64,000 nt of DNA from Pseudomonadota bacterium (GTDB lineage Bacteria > Pseudomonadota > Gammaproteobacteria > Burkholderiales > Rhodocyclaceae): NCBI GenBank assembly GCA_026399515.1, contig JAPLQT010000038.1:70196-134195 (forward strand). The letters are read 5' to 3'. The position numbers and the translations under genes are program-made. Position 1 is the stretch's first letter, and each line of letters opens with the position of its first letter. Shown here one piece after another: positions 46,899 through 57,141 of this stretch. The notes under the pieces are model-generated. The model had not been told where the DNA came from. It was given only the letters and a program-made list of their open reading frames with translations, and did not search any database.

Positions 46899-49800
46899 TT
46901 ATGTATCCAAAGCATTCGGTCTGTCTTCTCTCTGGATCGCCTTTTCGAGTGCCTTCAACTGTTGAAGCAGGGCATCGCGGGTGCCATGCAATTGTCCCAG
47001 CCTGGTCACAACCTCTGCTTTCTGGCCCATGTCGTGGAGCTGACAGAGCTCGGCTGCAATTTCGTGAATACGGGAGTGCAACGGTTCAATTGCCAGGAAA
47101 GCCGGCTGCAAACCATAGCGCATCCCGCCGTCCGCACGCAGCCACATCCCGAGGCGGCATTGGCCGTGATCCAGTGGCGGCGGAATCTCTCTTTCGTCTT
47201 TGACATGCTCTTCTATGGCCCTGACCCACGCGCGATGCTCGACGCTCGCAAACAACAACGGTATGTCATCTTGATTCACGGAATGCAGACCCCGCCACGC
47301 CGGGTCTGGATGCCAGACGGCGGACCAGGCAACGACCTCGTGTGCCGGCATCGGGCGGGCAATGCCGTAGCCCTGACCCAGTTCGCAACCGAGCTGCAGC
47401 AGCAAGGTGCCGTGTTCGACTGTCTCGACGCCCTCGGCTATGGCCTGGAGATGGAATGCGGAAGACAATCCCAGTACCCCTTTCAGAATAGCCAGATCGT
47501 CCGGATCGTCGAGCATGTCATGCACAAAACTCTGGTCTATCTTGAGCAGGGCAACCTTTAGGCGTTTCAGGTAGGTCAACGAGGAATAGCCTGTGCCGAA
47601 GTCGTCCAGGGCAAAACTCACGCCAATGTTCCGGCAGGAATCTATGACCTGGGATATTCGCCCCAGGTCTTCCAAGGCGCTGGTCTCCAATACTTCCATT
47701 TCAAGATCACCCGGCCTGACGCCCGGATGCTGGGCCAGAATCCCACGCAGACGCCCGACAAAGTCCGCCTGCTGCAACTGGCGTGCGCCGACATTGACGC
47801 TCACCGGAATGTTCAGTCCCGCCGCATGCCAGGCCTCTATCTGCGCCAGGGCGCTATCGATTACCCATTCGCCGACTTGGACGGCCAGTGAGTGCTCCTC
47901 AATCACCGGCAGGAATGTCGCCGGCGACAGCAGTCCCCGTTCGGGGTGTTGCCAGCGGATCAACGCCTCGACGCCGATGACCATGCCGGTGCGCATGTTG
48001 ACCTTTGGCTGGTAATACAGCACGAATTCATTGCCGGCCAGGGCGCGACGCACATGCTCCAGGCTTTCATGATGGCCGCGAACGCTGCGGTCTTGTTCCG
48101 CGTCGAAGACATGGTAGCGGTTCTTTCCGGCCAACTTGGCCTGATACATGGCCTGGTCGGCTTGGCGCAACAGTTGATCGGCATCGACATCTTCGCCCTG
48201 CGGAAAGAATGTGATTCCGAGACTGGCCGATACCTGAAGGACAAGATCACCGACCTGTACCGGTTGGGCCGCGGCTGAAAGCAGGCGGACTAACATGGGC
48301 ACACTGGCGGCTACATCAGCCAGATCGAGCAGCACCGCGACAAATTCGTCGCCACCCAGCCGCGCAAGCGTGTCGCCTTCGCGCAAGGCCTGCTTCATGC
48401 GAGCGGCTATGGCAACGAGCAGCTGGTCGCCGGCCTCATGTCCGTGATTATCGTTGATGGCCTTGAATCCATCGAGGTCGAGATAGGCGACCGCCAAAGG
48501 CTGTCCTCGCCGCTGCGCTTGGGCCATGGCCTGTTGCAGGCGGTCGGCCATGAGTACGCGGTTGGGTAGCGTGGTCAGAGCGTCGTAGTGGGCGATGTGT
48601 TCGAGTTGTTGCTCATGCTCCTTGAGCGAAGTGATGTCTGAGAATAGCGCTACGTATTGCTGGATATTGTCATGCGCATCGCGAACCGCGCTGATGGTGA
48701 GCATTTCGGCATAGATGTCGCCGTTCTTGCGCTTGTTCCAGATCTCGCCGAACCAGTAGCCCTTCTTGGTCAGGTCATGCCACATGGCGGCGTAAAACTC
48801 ACTTCCCTGTCGCCCGGACTTGAGGATGCGCGGGTTGCGACCCAGGACTTCATCACGGCTGTAGCCGGTGATATTGGTGAAGGTTTCATTGACGTCGATG
48901 ATTACGCCGTCGGAGTCCGTGATCGTGATGCCTTCACGGGCATGGGTGAACACATTGGCGGCAAGTCTGAGCTTTTCTTCGGCTTGCTTCCTCTCGGTGA
49001 TATCGGACGTGGACCCGGCAATTCGAATTGCCCTTCCTTGTGAATTCCAGATCGCCTGCCCACGATTGAGAAACCAGCGGTACTCGCCATTCTTAGTGGG
49101 CATGCGATATTCGGAAGCATATGGATTCCGCGACTTCAGATGCTGGCGCATCAGTTCGATCGCGCCGGGTCGGTCGTCCGGGTGGATCCAATCGCTCCAG
49201 CCCTTGGATCCGAAACGGACTTCGCCGGGGAGATATCCGAGCATTTCGCACCAGCGGTCGGACACATAAGTCTCACCGGTCTCGATATTCCAGTCCCAGA
49301 TGCCATCCGATGAGCCGCGCACCGCCAGATCGAAGCGCTCGCGGCTTTCTTCCAGCGCCAGTTCCGCCTTTCTGCGTTCCGAGATGTCGGCATAGATCCA
49401 AATGCTGCCGTCATCAGGATACTTGGGATCGATGGCGCATCCGGTCAGTGCTCCCCAAAACAGGCTGCCGTCCTTCCTCCTGAGCATCAGTTCTTCGCTG
49501 TAGCTGTTGTTCTTCGCCAGGTCGGCATAGGCTCGCTCGCCAATCCCGATGAAGGTCTCATGGCCGTCATAAAGCCGCTCGGTGGTCTCGCCGATCAATT
49601 CGCCGCTTTCATAGCCGAAGAGCTCCTCGAAGCGATGGTTGCAGGACACGATATGTCGCCGCGTCAAATGGACTATCCCGACCAGCGCGTTACGCAGGAT
49701 CGTCTCCATTTCCATCATCAGCAAATGCGTGTGTTCTTCCTGTTGTTTGCGTTCAGTGACGTCGATATAGCTGCCACGGATCAAGCGATGCTCGACGGAG

Positions 49801-51173
49801 GGTAATTTGACGAGCCGAAGTTCGCACTGCAATAGCCGTCCCTGGGCATTGAGGATGGTCCGTTCGAAGAGAACCTGATTTCCGGCCAGCGCACTTTCAC
49901 TCAGTTCCCTGACGCTATCGGCCGCCGACTTGCCGTTGAATTGTTCCGCTGCGTAGTACTTCTCCGGTCCCGTTTTTAGCAATTCCTCACGGGTGCATCC
50001 AAACAAACTTTCCGCCTGGGGGTTGGCCTCCACGAAATGCCCCAGATCGACATCGTAAACAGCGATAGCATCCGGCGCCTGGTCAACTAGAACGCGGAAT
50101 CGGGCTTCGCTATCGCGCAGCGACTTCGTCATGTCGTGCGCCATGCGAACCGCCCGGTTGCGGGTGGTGCCTAGCGACCAGGCGATGCTGAACAGCAGCA
50201 CACTGATCAGCAATCCCCCGGCCAGTACCGCTGCCGACCGCCTGGGCTTCGCGTGAGTCTCGAGGTCCGGCAGGCTTGCGTAGGTCAGCGTCCAAGTTTG
50301 CCCTCCCACTATCAAGGCCTCGGTGTGGATGAATCTGGCCTTGCTCCGGTCAGCCTCCTCGTCGCTGCTAAAGAACAGATTTTCCGGACGAGGGTCGGTG
50401 CCATCGTGAATGCTCAGGGACACGCTGCGGCGACTTCTCTTGAGAAGGTCCTCCATGAGGATGGGCATCCTGAAAGGACTGAGGACATATCCATACAGCG
50501 CCCCGCCTGGCCTTTGGAATACCGGCATGTACATGATGAACGCCGGTACCGGATTGCTCTGCTCGTCGACTTTCAGCGTGGTCCTGTGAGTGATCATGGG
50601 CTCGCCGGCAGCCAAAGCTTTCTGCATTGTTCCACGTCGATCCGCGTCCTGCCACATGTCGTAGCCAAGGGCCTTGACGTTGGGACCAGTGTAGGGCTCA
50701 GCGAAGACATTTATTACATAGCGATCACGACGACCGGGTGGTCGCATGGCGAAGTCGGCGACCCCGTCTTTGCGCACTCCTGCTATCAAAGCCTCCAGGT
50801 CGGAATCAGCGACTGCCCGGGCAAAGGCGATCGCTTGAATAGCCGGATATCCGCGCTCCAGTTTGAGTCCCGACACATAGTTGCGCCAGTCCTCGCGCGT
50901 AACCTTATCGGCGGTGAGGAAGAGGGCCGCCGCAGCCCTCAATGTTTGCGCATATCCTTCGATGCGCGTGTTGAGATCCGACCGAACCTGGCTTACCTCG
51001 GCCTCGAATTCGAGCTGCAATTGGAGTTCGTTTTCCTTTAGGCTGTATCGCCACGCGCCGAATGTCACCGCCAAAGCGCAGACAAGTACCACCCAGGCCG
51101 GCCATAAGCCGGCTCGAAAACGCATTGCCCGATCGGGATCTTCAGAAGACACGGCTGTATGCAGGTAACCCAT
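46899..51173 (-). CDS. CHASE-PAS-GGDEF-EAL-CZB multidomain c-di-GMP signalling protein
   Basis: 1424 residues. A membrane segment (about 27-45) precedes a periplasmic CHASE domain (about 75-290), then a second membrane segment (about 310-330). Four PAS/PAC domains follow (about 350-850; QAPDAIAVYDVDLGHFVEAN, VLGRNPRILKSGRQG). The GGDEF domain (about 855-1020) has LARLGGDEFVAVLL intact. The EAL domain (about 1035-1285) has GVEALIRWQHPERG, DDFGTGYSSLTYLK, KIDQSFVHDML and EGVETVEHG intact. The C-terminal CZB-like domain (about 1300-1400) has HRAWVRAIEEH, DHGQCRLGMWL and HSRIHEIAAEL, ligands for a zinc sensor. It could make or degrade c-di-GMP depending on light, redox or zinc inputs. The TAG/ATG layout gives one clear start. 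Confidence 0.93.
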   Translation of the reverse strand: MGYLHTAVSSEDPDRAMRFRAGLWPAWVVLVCALAVTFGAWRYSLKENELQLQLEFEAEVSQVRSDLNTRIEGYAQTLRAAAALFLTADKVTREDWRNYVSGLKLERGYPAIQAIAFARAVADSDLEALIAGVRKDGVADFAMRPPGRRDRYVINVFAEPYTGPNVKALGYDMWQDADRRGTMQKALAAGEPMITHRTTLKVDEQSNPVPAFIMYMPVFQRPGGALYGYVLSPFRMPILMEDLLKRSRRSVSLSIHDGTDPRPENLFFSSDEEADRSKARFIHTEALIVGGQTWTLTYASLPDLETHAKPRRSAAVLAGGLLISVLLFSIAWSLGTTRNRAVRMAHDMTKSLRDSEARFRVLVDQAPDAIAVYDVDLGHFVEANPQAESLFGCTREELLKTGPEKYYAAEQFNGKSAADSVRELSESALAGNQVLFERTILNAQGRLLQCELRLVKLPSVEHRLIRGSYIDVTERKQQEEHTHLLMMEMETILRNALVGIVHLTRRHIVSCNHRFEELFGYESGELIGETTERLYDGHETFIGIGERAYADLAKNNSYSEELMLRRKDGSLFWGALTGCAIDPKYPDDGSIWIYADISERRKAELALEESRERFDLAVRGSSDGIWDWNIETGETYVSDRWCEMLGYLPGEVRFGSKGWSDWIHPDDRPGAIELMRQHLKSRNPYASEYRMPTKNGEYRWFLNRGQAIWNSQGRAIRIAGSTSDITERKQAEEKLRLAANVFTHAREGITITDSDGVIIDVNETFTNITGYSRDEVLGRNPRILKSGRQGSEFYAAMWHDLTKKGYWFGEIWNKRKNGDIYAEMLTISAVRDAHDNIQQYVALFSDITSLKEHEQQLEHIAHYDALTTLPNRVLMADRLQQAMAQAQRRGQPLAVAYLDLDGFKAINDNHGHEAGDQLLVAIAARMKQALREGDTLARLGGDEFVAVLLDLADVAASVPMLVRLLSAAAQPVQVGDLVLQVSASLGITFFPQGEDVDADQLLRQADQAMYQAKLAGKNRYHVFDAEQDRSVRGHHESLEHVRRALAGNEFVLYYQPKVNMRTGMVIGVEALIRWQHPERGLLSPATFLPVIEEHSLAVQVGEWVIDSALAQIEAWHAAGLNIPVSVNVGARQLQQADFVGRLRGILAQHPGVRPGDLEMEVLETSALEDLGRISQVIDSCRNIGVSFALDDFGTGYSSLTYLKRLKVALLKIDQSFVHDMLDDPDDLAILKGVLGLSSAFHLQAIAEGVETVEHGTLLLQLGCELGQGYGIARPMPAHEVVAWSAVWHPDPAWRGLHSVNQDDIPLLFASVEHRAWVRAIEEHVKDEREIPPPLDHGQCRLGMWLRADGGMRYGLQPAFLAIEPLHSRIHEIAAELCQLHDMGQKAEVVTRLGQLHGTRDALLQQLKALEKAIQREDRPNALDT

Positions 51174-51340
51174 TGCAAGCTTTGCAAAGACAGATGTTAC
51201 TCCTCCCCCACGCGCGTTAGCCGGTTCCTGAACCGGGCACGTTGACGCGCACAGTGGGTAATTTTCTCCACGCGAACGACAATTCGTTATCGAGTAAAAC
51301 TGCCGGGCACGTTTTTATGAAATAGCCCTCAGCAAAGAAA

Positions 51341-51370
51341 AAGGGTTTCAACCTTTCGGCTGAAACCCTT
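51341..51370 (-). terminator. Rho-independent terminator of tRNA-Pro
   Basis: On the minus strand AAGGGTTTCA and TGAAACCCTT form a 10-bp perfect stem with a 10-base loop, followed by TTTTCTTTGC. It lies 8 bases after the tRNA-Pro 3' end. Confidence 0.85.
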
Positions 51371-51378
51371 GGTATGAC

Positions 51379-51456
<78 letters not shown>

Positions 51457-51465
51457 CTTGTGAAA

Positions 51466-51474
51466 ATTATACCA
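51466..51474 (-). promoter_or_regulatory. Extended -10 promoter of tRNA-Pro
   Basis: TGGTATAAT on the minus strand is a perfect TATAAT with the TGn extension, about 11 bases before the tRNA 5' end. The -35 region is poor, as is usual for extended -10 promoters. Confidence 0.65.
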
Positions 51475-51536
51475 GATCGTGCCCTCGAAACGCCTTGACC
51501 AGCTCACGCGGAATGGCGAATCGGCTGATTGCGGAT

Positions 51537-51905
51537 TCAAACGCGCAGGAATTCGATGATGCTGGCAATTTCTGCGCGCAACGGCAAGGCGACCGCGGGC
51601 AGTTGTTCGTGCATTTCGCGGGGTGCCGTCTTGGCCGGGGGGTCTTCGAGCCGGTGGCGCGCGCCGCTGATGGTGAAACCTTCCTGGTAGAGGAGTTCGC
51701 GGATGCGGCGCACCAGCAAGACTTCGTGATGCTGGTAATAACGCCGGTTGCCGCGCCGCTTGACTGGCCGCAACTGGGTGAACTCCTGCTCCCAGTAACG
51801 CAATACGTGCGGCTTGACGCCGCATAAATCGCTGACTTCGCCTATCGTGAAATAACGTTTGGCGGGGATCGGCGGAAGTACGGTCTTACTGTCTGTCGAG
51901 GCCAT
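51537..51905 (-). CDS. MerR-family transcriptional regulator
   Basis: 122 residues from the ATG within the 3' end of ihfA. The N-terminal MerR winged helix is clear: [40 protein letters not shown], then [20 protein letters not shown]. No effector Cys is seen. This short MerR protein downstream of pheST-ihfA is common in betaproteobacteria; its target is unknown. It overlaps ihfA by 20 bases. Confidence 0.9.
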   Translation of the reverse strand: MASTDSKTVLPPIPAKRYFTIGEVSDLCGVKPHVLRYWEQEFTQLRPVKRRGNRRYYQHHEVLLVRRIRELLYQEGFTISGARHRLEDPPAKTAPREMHEQLPAVALPLRAEIASIIEFLRV

Positions 51906-52200
51906 TGCTGCCGGGCTTGAGGTCTTCAACGGCAAGTTTGAGCTTCTGGCTGGCATGGAAGGTCACGACGCGGCGCGCGGTGATCGGGATTTCCTCGCCG
52001 GTCTTGGGATTGCGGCCGGGCCGTTGCGGCTTGTCGCGCAGTTGGAAGTTGCCGAAACTGGACAGCTTGACGCTGTCGCCGTTCTCCAGCGCGCCGCGGA
52101 TTTCTTCAAAAAAACTCTCGACCATGTCCTTGGCCTCGCGTTTGTTCAGGCCCACTTTTTCGAACAGCAAATCGGCGAGTTCCGCCTTGGTCAATGTCAT
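51886..52200 (-). CDS. ihfA: Integration host factor subunit alpha
   Basis: 104 residues, the full IHF alpha length. Typical segments are [54 protein letters not shown], with the beta-arm Pro that kinks DNA, and the following [13 protein letters not shown]. It bends DNA with IhfB for replication, transcription and recombination. It lies 30 bases after pheT, the standard place in proteobacteria. Confidence 0.97.
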   Translation of the reverse strand: MTLTKAELADLLFEKVGLNKREAKDMVESFFEEIRGALENGDSVKLSSFGNFQLRDKPQRPGRNPKTGEEIPITARRVVTFHASQKLKLAVEDLKPGSNGLDRQ

Positions 52201-52230
52201 TGTTGCCCCCTGATTTCTTGTTAACGTGTC

Positions 52231-54630
52231 TTATGAGCGCAATACTGCGGAGAATTTATCGGCGGCGATTTCGATCAGGCGGTTGATCACCGCATCTGCT
52301 TCGCTGTCCGCCAAAGTTTTTTCAGTATCTTGCATAACTATGTGGAATGCAAGGCTTTTTTGCTTATCATCGATCCCTTTGCCGTGATAGAGATCAAAAA
52401 GTTGGATGTCGCGCACGATGGCGGGCGCGGCTGCACGCAGGGCATCGAGCAAGGGTTGCAAGGGTTGGTCGTGAGCCACCAGCAGGGCGAGGTCGCGCTC
52501 CACCGAGGGGAAACGCGAGACCTCGCGGTAACGCGGCAAAGGCTGATGCGTCAGCGCGGCAAGCTCGATCTCGAAGACGATGGGTGCTGCGTTGCCGAGG
52601 CTCGCCAATTCGTATTTCTGCACCCACTGCGGATGCAATTCGCCGATCATGCCGATGGCATCTCCGTCGAGCAGGATGGTCGCGGCGCGGCCGGGATGGA
52701 GGGCAGGGTGGGCCAGCTTGACGAAGCTCAGTTGTCGCTGCGAAAACAGGGATTCGACGTCGGCCTTGAGGTCGAAGAAATCGACGTTGCGGGTCGCTGC
52801 GCACCACTGTTCGGGGTCGGCCGGCCCGGCGCACAGCGCGGCGATGCGCAAGGGTTGATGGAAGCCGGCGACGGCGACGGCGGCGGGATCGTGCAGGAAG
52901 CCGCGGCCGATCTCGAATACCCGGACCCGCTTGGTGCGGCGCTTGAGGTTGTAGGCCAGCGTGCCGACCAGGCCGCCTATCATGCCGGAGCGCATCACGC
53001 CCATCTGGCTGGCGATCGGGTTGGCGAGCGCGATCGGCGCGGTATTGCCGTAAAAATCGGCTTCCCAGGCGGCATCGACAAAGCTGTAATTGACGACTTC
53101 CTGAAAGTCTCTTTCGGCCAGTTGGTGGCGCAATTGCATAGCGCCGCGCTGCTCTTCGGGCAGCGGCAGCATCGCCAGGCTGCCGCTGGGCAGCGGCGCG
53201 GGAATGTTGTCGTAGCCGTGCAGGCGGGCAATTTCCTCGATCAGGTCTTCCTCGATCTCGATGTCGTAGCGGTATGAGGGCGGCGTAATGACGAAGTCGT
53301 CCGTGGTGCGGGTCAAGGGGAAGCCCAGGCCTTGCAGCAGTTTTTCGATCTGGGCCACTGAGAGCTGGATGCCGAGGACTTTGGCGGCGCGCGCGCTGCG
53401 CAGCTTGACCGGTGGACGCTGCGGCAGATGGGCCGGCGACACGGCTTCGACGACCCGGCCGGGACTGCCGCCGCAGATGTCGAGTATCAGTTGCGTGGCG
53501 CGTTCGATGGCGGCGCGCTGCAACCGGAAATCGACGCCGCGCTCGTAACGGTACGACGCGTCGCTGGAAAAGCCCAGGGCGCGTGCCTTGCCGGCGATTG
53601 CGGCGGGGGAGAAGAAGGCGCTTTCGAGGAACAGGTCCGTGGTGGCGTCGCTGATACCGCTGTCTTCGCCGCCCATGATACCGGCCAGGGCCAGGGCACG
53701 GGCGCCTTGGTGTTCGTCGGCGATCAGTGCGGCGTCGGCGGCGGGGGTGATTGTCTGCTCGTTCAGAAGCAGGAGTTGCTCTCCCGCCAGCGGGTAGCGC
53801 ACGTGGATGCTGCCTTCGAGCTTGGCGTTGTCGAAGGCATGCAGCGGCTGGCCGAGTTCCAGCATGACGTAGTTGGTGACATCGACCAGCGCGCTGATAG
53901 CGCGTATGCCCCTGCGCTCCAGGCGCTGCTTCATCCAGTCTGGCGAGGCTGCCCGGGCGTTGACGCCGCTGACGATGCGGCCGCAGTAACGCGGGCAGAC
54001 CTTGGGGGCATCGAGCAGGATGGGGCGTTGCCTGTCGTGCATGGCCGCCACCGGCTCGATGCCTGGCAGGGTCAGCGGTGCGCCGCTCAAGGCCGCGACC
54101 TCGCGGGCGATGCCCTGCAAGGAGAGGCAGTCGGCGCGATTCGGGGTGAGCTTGAGGGTGAACAAGGTGTCGTCGAGCAGCAGATGCTGGCGGATATCCT
54201 GCCCCACCAGTGCGTCCTGCGCCAGCGCCAGCAGGCCGCCGTGGTCCTCCGAGATGCCCAGTTCGCGGGCCGAGCAGAGCATGCCGAAGGACTCGACGCC
54301 GCGCACCTTGGCCTTCTTGATGGTGATGCCCGGCAAAGCGGCGCCGACCAAGGCGCACGGCACTTTCATGCCCACTGCCACATTGGGTGCGCCGCAGACG
54401 ATTTGCAGGGGCTCGCCCAGTCCGGCATCGACGCGGCAGAGCTTGAGCTTGTCGGCATCGGGATGTTTGTCGACCGACAGCACCTGGGCCACCACGACGC
54501 CGCCGAAGGCGGGCGCCACGGGCTGCATCTCCTCGACTTCGAGGCCGGCCATGGTCAGCAGGTGTGCCAGTTCCTGGCTCGAAAGCGGCGGATTGACGAG
54601 GGTGCGCAGCCAGTGTTCGGAAAACTGCAT
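52231..54630 (-). CDS. pheT: Phenylalanyl-tRNA synthetase beta subunit
   Basis: 799 residues, the usual length. The N-terminal tRNA-binding EMAP-like domain (residues ~40-150; VVVAQVLSVDKHPDADKLKLC, GVESFGMLCSARELG), the B3/B4 editing region (about 210-380) and the B5 and catalytic-like core with the C-terminal ferredoxin-fold anticodon domain (RFPSVERDLALLV) are all present. It charges tRNA-Phe with phenylalanine together with PheS. A dispersed repeat of 144 bp lies between it and pheS. Confidence 0.97.
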   Translation of the reverse strand: MQFSEHWLRTLVNPPLSSQELAHLLTMAGLEVEEMQPVAPAFGGVVVAQVLSVDKHPDADKLKLCRVDAGLGEPLQIVCGAPNVAVGMKVPCALVGAALPGITIKKAKVRGVESFGMLCSARELGISEDHGGLLALAQDALVGQDIRQHLLLDDTLFTLKLTPNRADCLSLQGIAREVAALSGAPLTLPGIEPVAAMHDRQRPILLDAPKVCPRYCGRIVSGVNARAASPDWMKQRLERRGIRAISALVDVTNYVMLELGQPLHAFDNAKLEGSIHVRYPLAGEQLLLLNEQTITPAADAALIADEHQGARALALAGIMGGEDSGISDATTDLFLESAFFSPAAIAGKARALGFSSDASYRYERGVDFRLQRAAIERATQLILDICGGSPGRVVEAVSPAHLPQRPPVKLRSARAAKVLGIQLSVAQIEKLLQGLGFPLTRTTDDFVITPPSYRYDIEIEEDLIEEIARLHGYDNIPAPLPSGSLAMLPLPEEQRGAMQLRHQLAERDFQEVVNYSFVDAAWEADFYGNTAPIALANPIASQMGVMRSGMIGGLVGTLAYNLKRRTKRVRVFEIGRGFLHDPAAVAVAGFHQPLRIAALCAGPADPEQWCAATRNVDFFDLKADVESLFSQRQLSFVKLAHPALHPGRAATILLDGDAIGMIGELHPQWVQKYELASLGNAAPIVFEIELAALTHQPLPRYREVSRFPSVERDLALLVAHDQPLQPLLDALRAAAPAIVRDIQLFDLYHGKGIDDKQKSLAFHIVMQDTEKTLADSEADAVINRLIEIAADKFSAVLRS

Positions 54631-54646
54631 GATGGGTGTCGCTTAG

Positions 54647-54790
54647 CGTGAAATACAGTTACGAAGCGCCCCGAAACCCACGAGCGCAGCGAGCAATTTG
54701 TACCCCCCGCCCGGGCGGGGGTTGGGGGTGGGGGCGTGAATACCGTCTTTGAGCAATTTCATGGCACGGGAGTGGTCAGACGACGATGCG
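54647..54790. repeat. Dispersed repeat, copy B (144 bp)
   Basis: The second copy of the repeat seen at 36936-37106, lacking ~27 internal bases. It occupies almost all of the pheS-pheT gap: it begins 17 bases after the pheT start codon region and ends 2 bases from the pheS stop. The central palindrome (CCCCCCGCCCGGGCGGGGG) can form a strong hairpin that may affect readthrough between the two synthetase genes. Confidence 0.75.
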
Positions 54791-54791
54791 T

Positions 54792-55862
<1,071 letters not shown>

Positions 55863-55872
55863 CTATCTCCAA

Positions 55873-56244
55873 TCAGGCGGCGACAGTCTTCGGCAAATGG
55901 GCCTTGGCCTGGTTCGCGATGGCCGCGAACGCCGGCTTGTCGAACACCGCCAGGTCGGCCAGAACCTTGCGGTCGACCTCGATGGAGGCTTTCTTCAGGC
56001 CGTTCATCAGGCCGCTGTAGTTCATTCCCAACTCACGCGCCCCGGCGTTGATACGGGCGATCCACAACGCGCGGAACTGGCGCTTCCTCTGGCGACGGTC
56101 GCGGTAGGCATATTGCCCCGCTTTCATCACTGCTTCCTTGGCGATACGATAGACGTTCTTGCGCCGGCCGCGATAGCCCTTGGCTGCGTCGAGAACTTTC
56201 TTGTGGCGCGCGCGCGCCGTTACACCGCGTTTGACTCTAGGCAT
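55873..56244 (-). CDS. rplT: 50S ribosomal protein L20
   Basis: 123 residues, very basic. Sequence [40 protein letters not shown] and [20 protein letters not shown] is diagnostic for L20, an early assembly protein that binds 23S rRNA and represses its own operon in many bacteria. It lies between rpmI and pheS. Confidence 0.98.
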   Translation of the reverse strand: MPRVKRGVTARARHKKVLDAAKGYRGRRKNVYRIAKEAVMKAGQYAYRDRRQRKRQFRALWIARINAGARELGMNYSGLMNGLKKASIEVDRKVLADLAVFDKPAFAAIANQAKAHLPKTVAA

Positions 56245-56256
56245 GTCGTGATCTCC

Positions 56257-56454
56257 TTACGCGTAGGGCATCATCGCGCGGACGGATTTCACGTCGGCGG
56301 CAACTACTGCTGTCGTCCCGCGCAACTGGCGCTTGGACTTGGTGGTTTTCTTGGTGAGGATGTGTCGCTTGAATGCAGAGGCGCGCTTGATGCTGCCCCC
56401 GGCGCGCACCTTGAATCGCTTCTTGGCACCGCTCTTGGTTTTCATCTTCGGCAT
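56257..56454 (-). CDS. rpmI: 50S ribosomal protein L35
   Basis: 65 residues, the standard size. [20 protein letters not shown] and [20 protein letters not shown] are characteristic of L35. It lies in the infC-rpmI-rplT order, 12 bases before rplT. Confidence 0.98.
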   Translation of the reverse strand: MPKMKTKSGAKKRFKVRAGGSIKRASAFKRHILTKKTTKSKRQLRGTTAVVAADVKSVRAMMPYA

Positions 56455-56531
56455 CGAAGATACTCCTTTTTAACATGGCACCAGGTGACCTTCGCTATGA
56501 AGATACTTGTATGACCCGCAGCCACTTGTTT

Positions 56532-56577
56532 CGTCTGCCCCGCCTTCAATCCTGTGTTTCATCCGGCGTGGCAGACG
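56532..56577 (-). promoter_or_regulatory. Hairpin in the infC-rpmI gap, candidate L20 leader
   Basis: CGTCTGCC with CCGCC pairs with GGCG and GGCAGACG across a 20-base loop (12-13 pairs, one mismatch), just upstream of rpmI on the minus strand. In E. coli and Bacillus, L20 binds an mRNA structure in this region and represses rpmI-rplT. Whether this hairpin is the site here is inference. Confidence 0.45.
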
Positions 56578-56583
56578 GATTCG

Positions 56584-57114
56584 CTATTTTGCTGCTGCTT
56601 TCCTCAGGGGCGCCAACACCATCACCAGTTGGCGGCCTTCCATTTTCGGGAACTGCTCGACTATCCCGTGATCCTGTAAATCCGCCTTGACCCTTTCCAG
56701 CAGGCGTATGCCGAATTCCTGGTGGGCCATTTCGCGGCCGCGGAAACGCAAGGTCACTTTGGTCTTGTCGCCTTCCGCCAAAAACTTGATCAGGTTACGC
56801 AGCTTGATCTTGTAATCACCCTCGTCGGTACCCGGACGGAACTTGATTTCCTTGACCTGGATCTGCTTCTGCTTGAGCTTCGCATCATGCGCCCGCTTGG
56901 CTTCCTGGTACTTGAATTTGCCGAAATCCATCAGGCGGCAAACCGGCGGTTGCGCTGTCGGCGCAATTTCAACCAGATCCACACCTTTTTCTTCGGCCAG
57001 ATCGAGCCCTACACGCAACGGCACGATCCCAAGTTGTTCAGCATCCAGCCCAACCAGACGAATCTCGGGGGCGTTTATTTCATTGTTGACGCGCTGCGTC
57101 TTTTCCTGGGCGAT
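56584..57114 (-). CDS. infC: Translation initiation factor IF-3, starting at an ATC codon
   Basis: 176 residues if read from ATC at 57114, which has GGAGAA at the proper distance and gives the expected IF-3 N-terminus ([20 protein letters not shown]). An ATG-only call would begin at 57024 and lose about 30 residues of the N-terminal domain. The linker [19 protein letters not shown] and the C-terminal domain ([29 protein letters not shown]) are intact. An abnormal start such as AUU in E. coli infC lets IF-3 repress its own translation; ATC may play this role here. Confidence 0.93.
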   Translation of the reverse strand: MAQEKTQRVNNEINAPEIRLVGLDAEQLGIVPLRVGLDLAEEKGVDLVEIAPTAQPPVCRLMDFGKFKYQEAKRAHDAKLKQKQIQVKEIKFRPGTDEGDYKIKLRNLIKFLAEGDKTKVTLRFRGREMAHQEFGIRLLERVKADLQDHGIVEQFPKMEGRQLVMVLAPLRKAAAK

Positions 57115-57141
57115 GGTTCAGTTCTCCAAATAATCAATAAA

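Noticed and set aside
52394..54358. 654-residue minus-strand frame in another phase of pheT
   Set aside because: Shadow of pheT; Arg/Ala/Pro-rich composition with no motif.
53428..54651. 407-residue plus-strand frame
   Set aside because: It is antisense to pheT, a highly conserved gene.
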